25,448 bases of DNA from IMG/VR virus record IMGVR_UViG_3300036978_000392, positions 1-25,448 of that record. The stretch is one strand, 5' to 3'. Each line of letters begins with the position of its first letter. The first letter of the stretch is position 1. Position numbers and translations under genes: made by a program. The notes below the pieces were generated by a model. It saw only the letters and a program-made list of their open reading frames with translations. It was not told where the DNA came from and did no database searches. Below, piece by piece: positions 14,688 through 21,286 of the stretch. The DNA is from a virus.

Positions 14688-14891
14688 TTATCCTTCTTCT
14701 TTAATCTGTTCGTCCCTTAAAGATTTACCGGCCCACATGTAACATTCTTCTAATTTTGTCATAAATAAAGATTTCGAACGTCCTTCAATGAAGTTATTAT
14801 CTGCATAATCTTCTAGTTCTTCAAACATGCCTTTTAATGTCTTTTGTTTTACAATTCTTAAACCATCGTATTTTATATAATCAAATCTCAT
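14688..14891 (-). CDS. Acb2/Tad1-like cyclic-nucleotide sponge (anti-CBASS/anti-Thoeris), putative
   Basis: This 67-residue helical protein has a C-terminal half (GRSKSLFMTKLEECYMWAGK followed by SLRDEQIKEEG). It closely follows the pattern I know for the Acb2/Tad1 hairpin domain, roughly GR..AL..T.LEEA.MWA.KA. Acb2 and Tad1 proteins bind and sequester the cyclic nucleotide signals of CBASS and Thoeris defence. Known Acb2 genes of Pseudomonas phages lie among capsid assembly genes, as here (9 bases after the MuF gene). Ligand-binding residues cannot be checked without an alignment. It could also be a related hairpin protein of unknown function. Confidence 0.55.
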   Translation of the reverse strand: MRFDYIKYDGLRIVKQKTLKGMFEELEDYADNNFIEGRSKSLFMTKLEECYMWAGKSLRDEQIKEEG

Positions 14892-14900
14892 TTTATCTCC

Positions 14901-16766
14901 TCACCATTCTACAATTGGTATTGCTTGACACCGACAGTTTGAAACTATAGTATCACCTGCAAGATACAGGTTAGATTCAGTCTCTAAATTATATACATTA
15001 CCGGAGTATTCTTCATGAGTAATTGTCCTAAAGGTTGCGAGTGTAAAAGGCATAAAGATTCTTGGAACAAAAAATATCTGCCTACCAAGGATATCATCCA
15101 AATGTACAAATCTGGTAATAGCGAGAATATCGTCGCTAAAAAGTTTAATTGCGCAAGAGGAACCATTAGAAGAATTCTCAAAGAGAATCATGTCACCATC
15201 AGAAATCAAAGTTCCGCTGAAAAACTTAAATGGGATAGGATGGATGCTATCACTAGGAGCAATCAAGTTAAAGCCTGTCATGCTGCTACCATTAGCCGGG
15301 AAGTGCCAATCAAAGAGGCCATTCGACGAGCTAAGTCTTTGGAAAAAACTGGAGGGAGAATCGGAAAAGGAGAGTATATTCTCGCTGATATTTTTAGGGA
15401 AAATAACATCAGTTTTAGTCATCAAGCTGCTGTCCATACTTACAATGTTGACTTCCTCATTGGTTCCATCGCCGTGGAATTGAATATTGGAACCGTCTAC
15501 CCTGACAGAAGGAAAACTGATAGCAAAAAAATCATGCACTTCCTTAATGAAAACCGATCTATTATTTATATCTTGTGTAGGGATATTAGCTTTATCAGGG
15601 GAAAGCCTCTCAAAGACTTGATCGGAATCATTAATGAACTGAGCTGGAACCCATCCTCTAAGAGTAAGTATTGGGTGATTCGGTGTTGTCTTGATCCTAA
15701 TCGTTCCAGTGTCGAGAGTTATGATCTTGCCGACGTAATGACGGTTATACGATCTGATTGGAATGCCGATAGTTGATATTGGAGTATCTCCCACAAAACA
15801 ATTAAAATCCATTCCTGCGTGAGCTGTTCTGCCTGTCTTTGGATCGACAATTGGGGGCCGATCCCAATCAATTTCGTCATTATTCAATTCAGCATGGCTT
15901 TGCCTTACTTTATGATCCCCTACAGTTTTCCATTTATACTTGTCAATGCCATATTGCTGATATTGAGATTTTTTAAATGTTGTGACCAATAGTGCAGTTT
16001 CTTGCCTTGCGATGAATTTACATCTTTGATGGCTTATTCCAAGCCTCTTTTGAATGGCATTACGGAGATCCACCCTTGAGCTCCCAGACAGTATCATGTC
16101 GCTGATATCCGTTCTTAGCCTCTCCACGACTTCCTGCTCGAAATCCTCTAAAACAGCTTTTGTTTGGTCCTCAAACTCATGCAATAGTTTCTTGCGTATC
16201 GGGAGCTCAATAGTGGTCAAATAATCCTTGCTGATCTGTTCGAGCCCTTCAACACTGAGTTGTGGAGCAACACCAAGGTTCTTGCGAATGATCTGCTTGA
16301 ATTCCTTTGACACCCTATCGAGATTTGTTACACCCATGCTTTGGATTGACATGTTTTTGACAAACGAGGATGTCTTACCAACCATGGTATCGAGTTTTTT
16401 TGTCAGGGATTCACTGAGAGCCTTCATTGTTTTGACGTTGTAATCAATTGCTCTCTTTAAAACGAAAGGCATTCTGTGTTCAGGTAGATGCCAGTTACCA
16501 CGCTCAAATTTTCCACCCAAGCCCTTTATCTCTTTTGAGATTGAAGCCGATATCTGACCGCTGAATTTACCATCCTTGTATTGAATCTTCCCATCCTTTA
16601 GATACCGCTCTAATAGTGTGTCCTTGGCGTTATCAAGCCTCTCTTTGTTGACATCCACTAGCAGAGGATAAAATACAGACTGATATAAAATCATTGAAAG
16701 ATAACCGGCTAATTCAGCATGCCATGTGTCTTTGTAGATGATCGGCTGGAGTATTTTCTTTGGCAT
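14901..16766 (-). CDS. MuF-type head morphogenesis protein with an embedded intein
   Basis: The 621-codon frame has a helical N-terminal part, then the MuF/SPP1 gp7 domain: RCKFIARQETALLVTTFKKS, YKWKTVGDHKVRQSHAELN, and PPIVDPKTGRTAHAGMDFN. In ordinary members that region ends with a CRC.A.P motif. Here the motif is interrupted after MDFN by 288 residues that begin with Cys323 and end with Asn610, followed by CRCQAIPIVEW. Splicing would restore a 333-residue protein. It overlaps the portal stop by one base (TAATG). MuF proteins are minor head proteins near the portal, possibly ejected. Because only 11 residues follow the intein, an unspliced protein would lose just its conserved C-terminal motif. 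Confidence 0.88.
   Translation of the reverse strand: MPKKILQPIIYKDTWHAELAGYLSMILYQSVFYPLLVDVNKERLDNAKDTLLERYLKDGKIQYKDGKFSGQISASISKEIKGLGGKFERGNWHLPEHRMPFVLKRAIDYNVKTMKALSESLTKKLDTMVGKTSSFVKNMSIQSMGVTNLDRVSKEFKQIIRKNLGVAPQLSVEGLEQISKDYLTTIELPIRKKLLHEFEDQTKAVLEDFEQEVVERLRTDISDMILSGSSRVDLRNAIQKRLGISHQRCKFIARQETALLVTTFKKSQYQQYGIDKYKWKTVGDHKVRQSHAELNNDEIDWDRPPIVDPKTGRTAHAGMDFNCFVGDTPISTIGIPIRSYNRHYVGKIITLDTGTIRIKTTPNHPILTLRGWVPAQFINDSDQVFERLSPDKANIPTQDINNRSVFIKEVHDFFAISFPSVRVDGSNIQFHGDGTNEEVNIVSMDSSLMTKTDVIFPKNISENILSFSDSPSSFFQRLSSSNGLFDWHFPANGSSMTGFNLIAPSDSIHPIPFKFFSGTLISDGDMILFENSSNGSSCAIKLFSDDILAITRFVHLDDILGRQIFFVPRIFMPFTLATFRTITHEEYSGNVYNLETESNLYLAGDTIVSNCRCQAIPIVEW
14925..14951 (+). promoter_or_regulatory. 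Candidate sigma70 promoter for the antisense endonuclease
   Basis: TTGACA (14925-14930, perfect -35) is followed after 15 bases by TATAGT (14946-14951, five of six matches to -10). The spacer is shorter than the ideal 17. The -35 lies opposite the C-extein CQ codons and the -10 inside the intein, so the promoter straddles the splice junction. Transcription would start about 50-60 bases before the endonuclease ATG and run antisense to MuF. A weaker alternative is TTGAAA 14939-14944 with GATACA 14963-14968. Confidence 0.4.
15003..15006 (+). promoter_or_regulatory. Ribosome binding site of the antisense endonuclease
   Basis: GGAG lies eight bases before the ATG at 15015. A good plus-strand site is not needed by the minus-strand protein (it falls in the block F codons for Tyr and Ser), so its presence at proper spacing supports translation of the plus-strand gene. 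Confidence 0.6.
15015..15776 (+). CDS. Homing endonuclease-like protein encoded antisense inside the intein
   Basis: This 253-residue protein runs opposite to every neighbour from 1 to 22031 and lies wholly inside the intein. It has a metal-finger-like motif C4-x3-C8-x-C10-x2-H13 (CPKGCECKRH), familiar from phage homing endonucleases. A helix-turn-helix follows at about residues 26-60 (DIIQMYKSGNSENIVAKKF then GTIRRILKENHV). The nuclease core at about 119-210 is Vsr/PD-(D/E)xK-like: GEYILADIFRENN with Glu120, YNVDFLIGSIAVELN with Asp146 and Glu155, then KKIMHFLNENRSIIYILCR. Codons align exactly with those of the intein on the other strand. GGAG lies eight bases upstream. The call as a nuclease is confident; its target, presumably the intein-free MuF gene, is inferred. 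Confidence 0.82.
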   Translation: MSNCPKGCECKRHKDSWNKKYLPTKDIIQMYKSGNSENIVAKKFNCARGTIRRILKENHVTIRNQSSAEKLKWDRMDAITRSNQVKACHAATISREVPIKEAIRRAKSLEKTGGRIGKGEYILADIFRENNISFSHQAAVHTYNVDFLIGSIAVELNIGTVYPDRRKTDSKKIMHFLNENRSIIYILCRDISFIRGKPLKDLIGIINELSWNPSSKSKYWVIRCCLDPNRSSVESYDLADVMTVIRSDWNADS

Positions 16767-18112
16767 TAGACAGAGCCTTTCTTCGATCCCGCTGATGCTG
16801 TAGTTTGCTCCATTTGATCGATCCCCATTGCTTTGAGATCCTCAAGAGAGATAGCCTCGCTTTCTTCGAGATCGATTGCAAAAATCTTTTCAGTATTGAT
16901 GAGCTCAACGGCTTTCTCGCTTGTGCAAAGGCCGCTATTAACCGCTGTGGTGATGCGATTCAATGCATCGGTCTTGACCATGGATTCTTGCTGATTAGTC
17001 ATGATGCGAAGCGGTTTAAAATCAAACGTGATATTCTCCGGGATGTGTCCGAGCACCTTTTGACATGCGATGTTAAGTATTTTAATTAGCCCTGATTTGC
17101 ATTTCGATCTGATATCGCTTTCGACCATTGCATTATAGTTTTCGATATCATCCTCACCGCTCGAAAAGCCTGCGGCACTAAGACCGAACAGCTTTGCCAT
17201 GGGCATTCTGAGATCACATGCGAGCCCTATTCTGATCTGTGTCAGTATCTCAGCCAGGCCAGCGAAGGCTAGGGTTTTCTGCTCGTATTCATCCTCAATG
17301 TCCATGACCAATGCGTTCTGATAGTTCTTTATTTTAGCTGCGAGGGAAACCCGTGTTGCTGTTTTTTGTGCTCCGTCTCTTGTAGCGATTGCACTGTTAA
17401 AGCCGGAAATGCGGAACACGTCTAGCTTAGCCTCATCCAGACATTCGTAGGTGATATTTTGATGTTTCAAATATTGATTGTATGACCGGATCATTTTTTC
17501 GAGCTCTGATACTCCCCATCCACCAAACTGACCTCGTATTAATGAGGGTGCATCCTTATTCTTTAGCTTGATTACGTTGTCCTTGTGGATTGTATGGCCA
17601 TAGTAGTTGTATGGACAATCCAAGGTATCCTCGGATTTTAGTTGGTCAAGTAGCGACATGCCTGAAGGTGAATACGATAGCTCCCATCTATCTGCTGCGT
17701 AAAATTCAACTGGTGTTGTTTCTTTGATTGAATTGATGTTAAGCGGTTTTGTGAGGTCCTGTCCTGCGTTTATGAGGATACCCGATCCACCATAGAGCCT
17801 TGCCCATTTTAGAGCCTGAGAGTATGTCTCAAGGATTTGCTCATTGGATAAATATGAATCGAGCTCCTTAATGTCATCAGCTGATAATTCAGGACATTTG
17901 ATTATGATTCCACCCCGGAAGGCATCGTCAATGGGCTGATCGATCACAACTTGAATGATGCCATGCTCAAGGTATGTCTGAGACAATAGAGCTCTGTTAA
18001 GCGTGATTGAATGAAACCTGTTATTGAAACTCAAAGCATCTGTTTGGCTTACATTCGCACCCAAAGATTGCGTAAAATCCATCATTGAATTGATTTGTAG
18101 ATCGTCAGTCAT
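16766..18112 (-). CDS. Portal protein (DUF1073-like)
   Basis: The 448-residue protein has the portal pattern of DUF1073-type phages. It includes HGIIQVVIDQPIDDAFRGG, ALKWARLYGGSGILINAGQ, YYGHTIHKDNVIKLKN, a long clip/stem region, and LRMPMAKLFGLSAAGFSSGE followed by DDIENYNAMVESDIR. The last motif is highly typical of the family. The C-terminal tail (residues about 425-448) is polar. Its ribosome site (AAGGGGAAAAAT before ATG) is strong. It lies after the HNH gene with a 51-base AT-rich gap and overlaps the MuF start by one base. The dodecameric portal is the DNA channel and packaging motor platform. Confidence 0.88.
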   Translation of the reverse strand: MTDDLQINSMMDFTQSLGANVSQTDALSFNNRFHSITLNRALLSQTYLEHGIIQVVIDQPIDDAFRGGIIIKCPELSADDIKELDSYLSNEQILETYSQALKWARLYGGSGILINAGQDLTKPLNINSIKETTPVEFYAADRWELSYSPSGMSLLDQLKSEDTLDCPYNYYGHTIHKDNVIKLKNKDAPSLIRGQFGGWGVSELEKMIRSYNQYLKHQNITYECLDEAKLDVFRISGFNSAIATRDGAQKTATRVSLAAKIKNYQNALVMDIEDEYEQKTLAFAGLAEILTQIRIGLACDLRMPMAKLFGLSAAGFSSGEDDIENYNAMVESDIRSKCKSGLIKILNIACQKVLGHIPENITFDFKPLRIMTNQQESMVKTDALNRITTAVNSGLCTSEKAVELINTEKIFAIDLEESEAISLEDLKAMGIDQMEQTTASAGSKKGSV

Positions 18113-18163
18113 ATTTTTCCCCTTTTTAAAACCCTATATATCATATTACTATTTTATATATTA

Positions 18164-18850
18164 TTAAAGTATTAGTTTTTTATAACTTGTCGTACATTGC
18201 CTTGAACATGTCTGTCTTGTTTGATACTTGTTTACTTCAAATTCTTTACTACAAAATTTACATATTCTATTGACGTTATCTACCCCTGATTCTCTCCTAT
18301 TTGCACTTACACATATTCTTGAGCAAAATTGATTGGCATGGTCATGTCGTGTTGTTTTAAATTCTTTACCACAAAACAAGCAATTTTTAGTAATTGGAAC
18401 AAAATTTATATACGATAATTTTGCTATTCTTTTATGAAACCCTTGCCCTTTTGGGGAATCCCTAAACTCTCTGGAAATTCTTGTATTGGTTGCGATACCC
18501 TCTTTAGTAGAATGCCATGCTGTTGCGGCTGGTCGGATATCAGCAAGATGCTTATTTTGCTTTTCAAGTTTTTCCATACTCCATGGATGCTTTTTTATAT
18601 GTTCTTTTGCTGTGAGCATTTCAAGGTTTTCAATTGAATTATTTGCTGGATTACCGTCGATATGATGTATATGCATTTTGTCTGGTATTTTGCCGTTATA
18701 AAATTCCCAAACTTCCCTATGCATCGAAATGCGTACTCTTTTTAAATTTGTTTGTTCTCTCCTATAAAAATATAACCTTGAATTTTTGCATCCGGGTTTT
18801 GGTATTCTTGTATATTTTTTACCATTCCATTCTATTACTTCTTGTGTCAT
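18164..18850 (-). CDS. Free-standing HNH homing endonuclease
   Basis: The 228-residue protein starts with a segment like HNH_3/NUMOD-associated endonucleases (WNGKKYTRIPKPGCKNSRLY; MHREVWEFYNGKIPD). It has the HNH core MHIHHIDGNPANNSIENLEML (His62, His63, Asn71, Asn75), split here by position only. Two zinc ribbons follow: C157-x2-C160 with C176-x3-C180, and C197-x2-C200 with C215-x3-C219. It sits between terL (12 bases away) and the portal gene and is markedly more AT-rich than both, as expected of a mobile gene. The target is probably a neighbouring gene such as terL or portal in related phages. Ribosome binding is weak (GAAAG). Confidence 0.85.
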   Translation of the reverse strand: MTQEVIEWNGKKYTRIPKPGCKNSRLYFYRREQTNLKRVRISMHREVWEFYNGKIPDKMHIHHIDGNPANNSIENLEMLTAKEHIKKHPWSMEKLEKQNKHLADIRPAATAWHSTKEGIATNTRISREFRDSPKGQGFHKRIAKLSYINFVPITKNCLFCGKEFKTTRHDHANQFCSRICVSANRRESGVDNVNRICKFCSKEFEVNKYQTRQTCSRQCTTSYKKLIL

Positions 18851-18862
18851 GTTATATTTCTT

Positions 18863-20059
18863 TCAAATAACTCCCTCATCATAAATAGATTTCCTGTGTT
18901 GAATAAGAGAATTTAGGGCATATCTGACGCTGTCGATGCCGTGATCATAGTCATCTATTACAATAGGTAATATCTCATTTGTTCGCTTATCAACCTTAAA
19001 AGAAAACCTTTTAAATTCTTCTATTATATTTATGCATGAAGGATGGATTACTACTTTGTCGAAACCTTTTATATACTCGATACCATCGATATTTGAATTT
19101 GTCCACTTTTTTGCTGCTTCAATATTCCAACCTTCATTTTTCAGATATGAAATAGTCTCTGGCCTCGCACAGTCGGCTTTGATCTTATAATACTTGTTGG
19201 CTATAACCTTCCTGATTAGCTTCCCTAGGTCGTTTATCTCAACATGATGTCCATATGCCTCTTTATCAATATAGAGCCTCTTATCTCTTATAAAACACCG
19301 TACAACTGTACTTGGATCATTAGCGAAACCAAAGTCCATTCCGTGATAATAAGCCTCCACCCCCTCCGAGCTGAATTCTTCAACCACGAAATTACCTTTG
19401 AAGACCTGTGCGTCCGATACTGTTCTGAGCTCCCCCTCCCAGACATGGAGATACTTCTCATAATCGATCGCCATCATGTGAAGGCGCTCTTTTTCTAACA
19501 CCTCAGGGAAGTAATCATTATCGCTATAGTTCACTTTTCTTTTGACCATATCATGCTGACCTGTCACGATGAACATTTGATAGACGGGATCATCCTCGTG
19601 CGTAGGGTTAAACGTGATAATGAGCCTACTGCCTGATTTTCTAATTGTAGGTATTAAGATATCCCACGAGGATTGAGATACTTTGTCAGCTTCCTCAATC
19701 CATACGATATCGACGCCTTCAGTTGATTTGACAGATTCGATATTATGAGCAAGCCCTTTGAAGATAAAAACAGACTTATTTATTTTGCATTCAATAGACG
19801 CTATTTTTAGTGAAAACCATTTTTGAAAACCATAAAGATAAATGACTTCTTTTAACAGGGTGTAAACTGATTCTGTAATTGAGTTTTGCAGCTCCCTTGC
19901 ACAGAGTATTTTTACTTTTTTTGATAGTGCTGTAAAAACTAAAAATCTCGCAATCGAATGAGATTTACCGCTACCACGTCCACCGTAGTAAACATAGTAA
20001 CGATAATCATCAAAAAGATCGTCGAAGATTTCAGGTACAACTATTTCAATGTTACTCAT
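18863..20059 (-). CDS. terL: Terminase large subunit
   Basis: The protein has 398 residues, typical for PBSX/Terminase_3-type large subunits. The ATPase domain has Walker A GGRGSGKS (residues 26-33), Walker B DIVWIEEAD (117-125) and a coupling motif ITFNPT (148-153). The nuclease domain has Asp242 in MDFGFANDPS, Asp296 in KADCARPE and Asp376 in DHGIDSVRYAL. It packages DNA through the portal and cuts the concatemer. It overlaps the small subunit by 4 bases. All expected motifs are present with no sign of an intein or intron here, although an HNH gene sits directly downstream. Confidence 0.95.
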   Translation of the reverse strand: MSNIEIVVPEIFDDLFDDYRYYVYYGGRGSGKSHSIARFLVFTALSKKVKILCARELQNSITESVYTLLKEVIYLYGFQKWFSLKIASIECKINKSVFIFKGLAHNIESVKSTEGVDIVWIEEADKVSQSSWDILIPTIRKSGSRLIITFNPTHEDDPVYQMFIVTGQHDMVKRKVNYSDNDYFPEVLEKERLHMMAIDYEKYLHVWEGELRTVSDAQVFKGNFVVEEFSSEGVEAYYHGMDFGFANDPSTVVRCFIRDKRLYIDKEAYGHHVEINDLGKLIRKVIANKYYKIKADCARPETISYLKNEGWNIEAAKKWTNSNIDGIEYIKGFDKVVIHPSCINIIEEFKRFSFKVDKRTNEILPIVIDDYDHGIDSVRYALNSLIQHRKSIYDEGVI

Positions 20060-20430
20060 TTTTCTGCTTTTTTATCTGCTCGTCTTGCTGAGAATGTCAC
20101 TACAGGAATAGTGGAATCTTGGCTTTGCGTGTCTGTCGTTATTTTATCAGACCAACCGAGAATGTTTTTTAGCGCAAAAATAAGGACAGCTGTATTACCC
20201 TCCTCAATTTTCTGCCATGTTTTTCTTCTGAGACTAATCTTGCCTCTCGCTGCTTTTTGTCGCCATAGATCCGCAAAACCCTTTTTTTTCTCGGTTACAC
20301 ATCGCCTTTCAATCGTATCCTCAGAGACATTAAAAAAACTGGCTATCTCTTCTAACGTGCAATGCATAGCGCATAGTTTATCAAATTGAGCCCAATCAAT
20401 AGGAATTTTTGGCCTTCCTATTTTTTTCAT
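20056..20430 (-). CDS. terS: Terminase small subunit
   Basis: The 124-residue protein begins MKKIGRPKIPIDWAQFDKLC, then CTLEEIASFFNVSEDTIERRC, a helix-turn-helix that recognises the packaging site. It then has RGKISLRRKTWQKIEEGNTAVL and LGWSDKI, an oligomerisation region well known in this terminase group. Overlap with the large subunit by 4 bases (ATGA) supports coupled translation. It starts one base after the glycosyltransferase gene ends. Confidence 0.88.
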   Translation of the reverse strand: MKKIGRPKIPIDWAQFDKLCAMHCTLEEIASFFNVSEDTIERRCVTEKKKGFADLWRQKAARGKISLRRKTWQKIEEGNTAVLIFALKNILGWSDKITTDTQSQDSTIPVVTFSARRADKKAEK

Positions 20431-20431
20431 A

Positions 20432-21286
20432 TTAACCCTCTTTTTTTAGTATTTGTCTTAATATCATTGGTACTGCTGCCTTCCAGTTAATTGAATGATG
20501 TAACCTTGCGTTCGAAGTATTCATTAATTTTACTGTTACACACGACGGTGAATACATGACGGAGTAAAAACTTTTAACGTATGTCCCAGAATCTAAATAT
20601 AGGTCTGTCATACCACCTTTATTTTTTTGAGTTTGTACCTGAGACAAAGCCACATGATTAGTCGTGAGCAAAATCAATCCACGGCTTGCGGTATTGGTAT
20701 AAGTATTCACATCTTCATTGATCCGACCAACGAACTTGAATGGCCTGTCGGTGGAGCATAAAAAAGAATTCATACATTTTCTAGTCAACATGATGTTTTT
20801 TGCATATTTTCCTTTTACGCCGCCGATATAATCCCCATTTTGAGCCATCGCAATCGATGAGATATTTGTACTTTTATAAAAATCAAGTAGTGCACAGAAT
20901 ACCTTATCCAAATTTTTTTTGATTCTAACCTCTTTGTAATCACCCTTTTGATCAAACTTGAAATAAAATGCTTGATAATCATCATCAAGCTGAATGAAAT
21001 ATTTTATCCCTAGTTTTTTTGCTATTTCAAAGCTTGCGTTGCGAGCATATATGATAGCTCTCATATCATTGAAATTATCCCCCTGATCGAAGGTCTCTGC
21101 TATCTCCTTTTTATTAAAAATTATAACTTTATCGCCATATTTTTTAAGATACTCATCTCTCGTCTCATCCATGTTATCTATTATGATGTAAATTTTACCA
21201 GTGTACCCACATTTTTTTAGTGTGTGATAGGTTTTTACCCTATCCGGTCTGCCATGAGTTAGAATAAACGCAGCAAAATCATTCAT
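20432..21286 (-). CDS. GT-A glycosyltransferase, resembling phage TET-associated (TAGT-like) family
   Basis: The 284-residue protein starts FAAFILTHGRPDRVKTYHTL (residues 4-23). IDNMDETRDEYLKKYGDKV follows, then ARNASFEIAKKLGIKYFIQL and DDD (101-103), the metal-binding motif. Later parts include GRINEDVNTYTNTASRG and DSGTYVKSFYSVMY. This pattern resembles phage glycosyltransferases that I associate with DNA base hypermodification, often near ParB-like genes. It overlaps the ParB-like gene by 8 bases and precedes the terminase, so modification of DNA before packaging is one idea. No modified-base biosynthesis gene is visible in the window. A protein or glycan acceptor remains possible. Confidence 0.62.
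   Translation of the reverse strand: MNDFAAFILTHGRPDRVKTYHTLKKCGYTGKIYIIIDNMDETRDEYLKKYGDKVIIFNKKEIAETFDQGDNFNDMRAIIYARNASFEIAKKLGIKYFIQLDDDYQAFYFKFDQKGDYKEVRIKKNLDKVFCALLDFYKSTNISSIAMAQNGDYIGGVKGKYAKNIMLTRKCMNSFLCSTDRPFKFVGRINEDVNTYTNTASRGLILLTTNHVALSQVQTQKNKGGMTDLYLDSGTYVKSFYSVMYSPSCVTVKLMNTSNARLHHSINWKAAVPMILRQILKKEG

Larger units (their letters stand above)
14937..15800 (-). mobile_element. Intein in the MuF gene (codons 323-610)
   Basis: The boundaries fit inteins: Cys at position 1 in block A (CFVGDTPIS), block B with TxxH (TTPNHPILT, Thr361-His364), block F (EEYSGNVYNLETESNLYLAG, from residue 585), block G (DTIVSN) with terminal Asn610, and Cys611 as the +1 nucleophile. The penultimate residue is Ser rather than the usual His. 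The length of 864 bases is in frame. I see no in-frame LAGLIDADG or HNH domain on this strand. The region between blocks B and F (about 210 residues, Ser/Phe-rich) instead lies opposite the plus-strand endonuclease gene. A segment FHGDGTNEEVNIV may be a motif of MuF-associated Hint domains, from memory only. Confidence 0.85.

Noticed and set aside
19958-20389. A 143-codon plus-strand frame opposite the terminase genes
   Set aside because: It spans the terS/terL junction and shows no motif or ribosome site; both minus-strand genes are certain.
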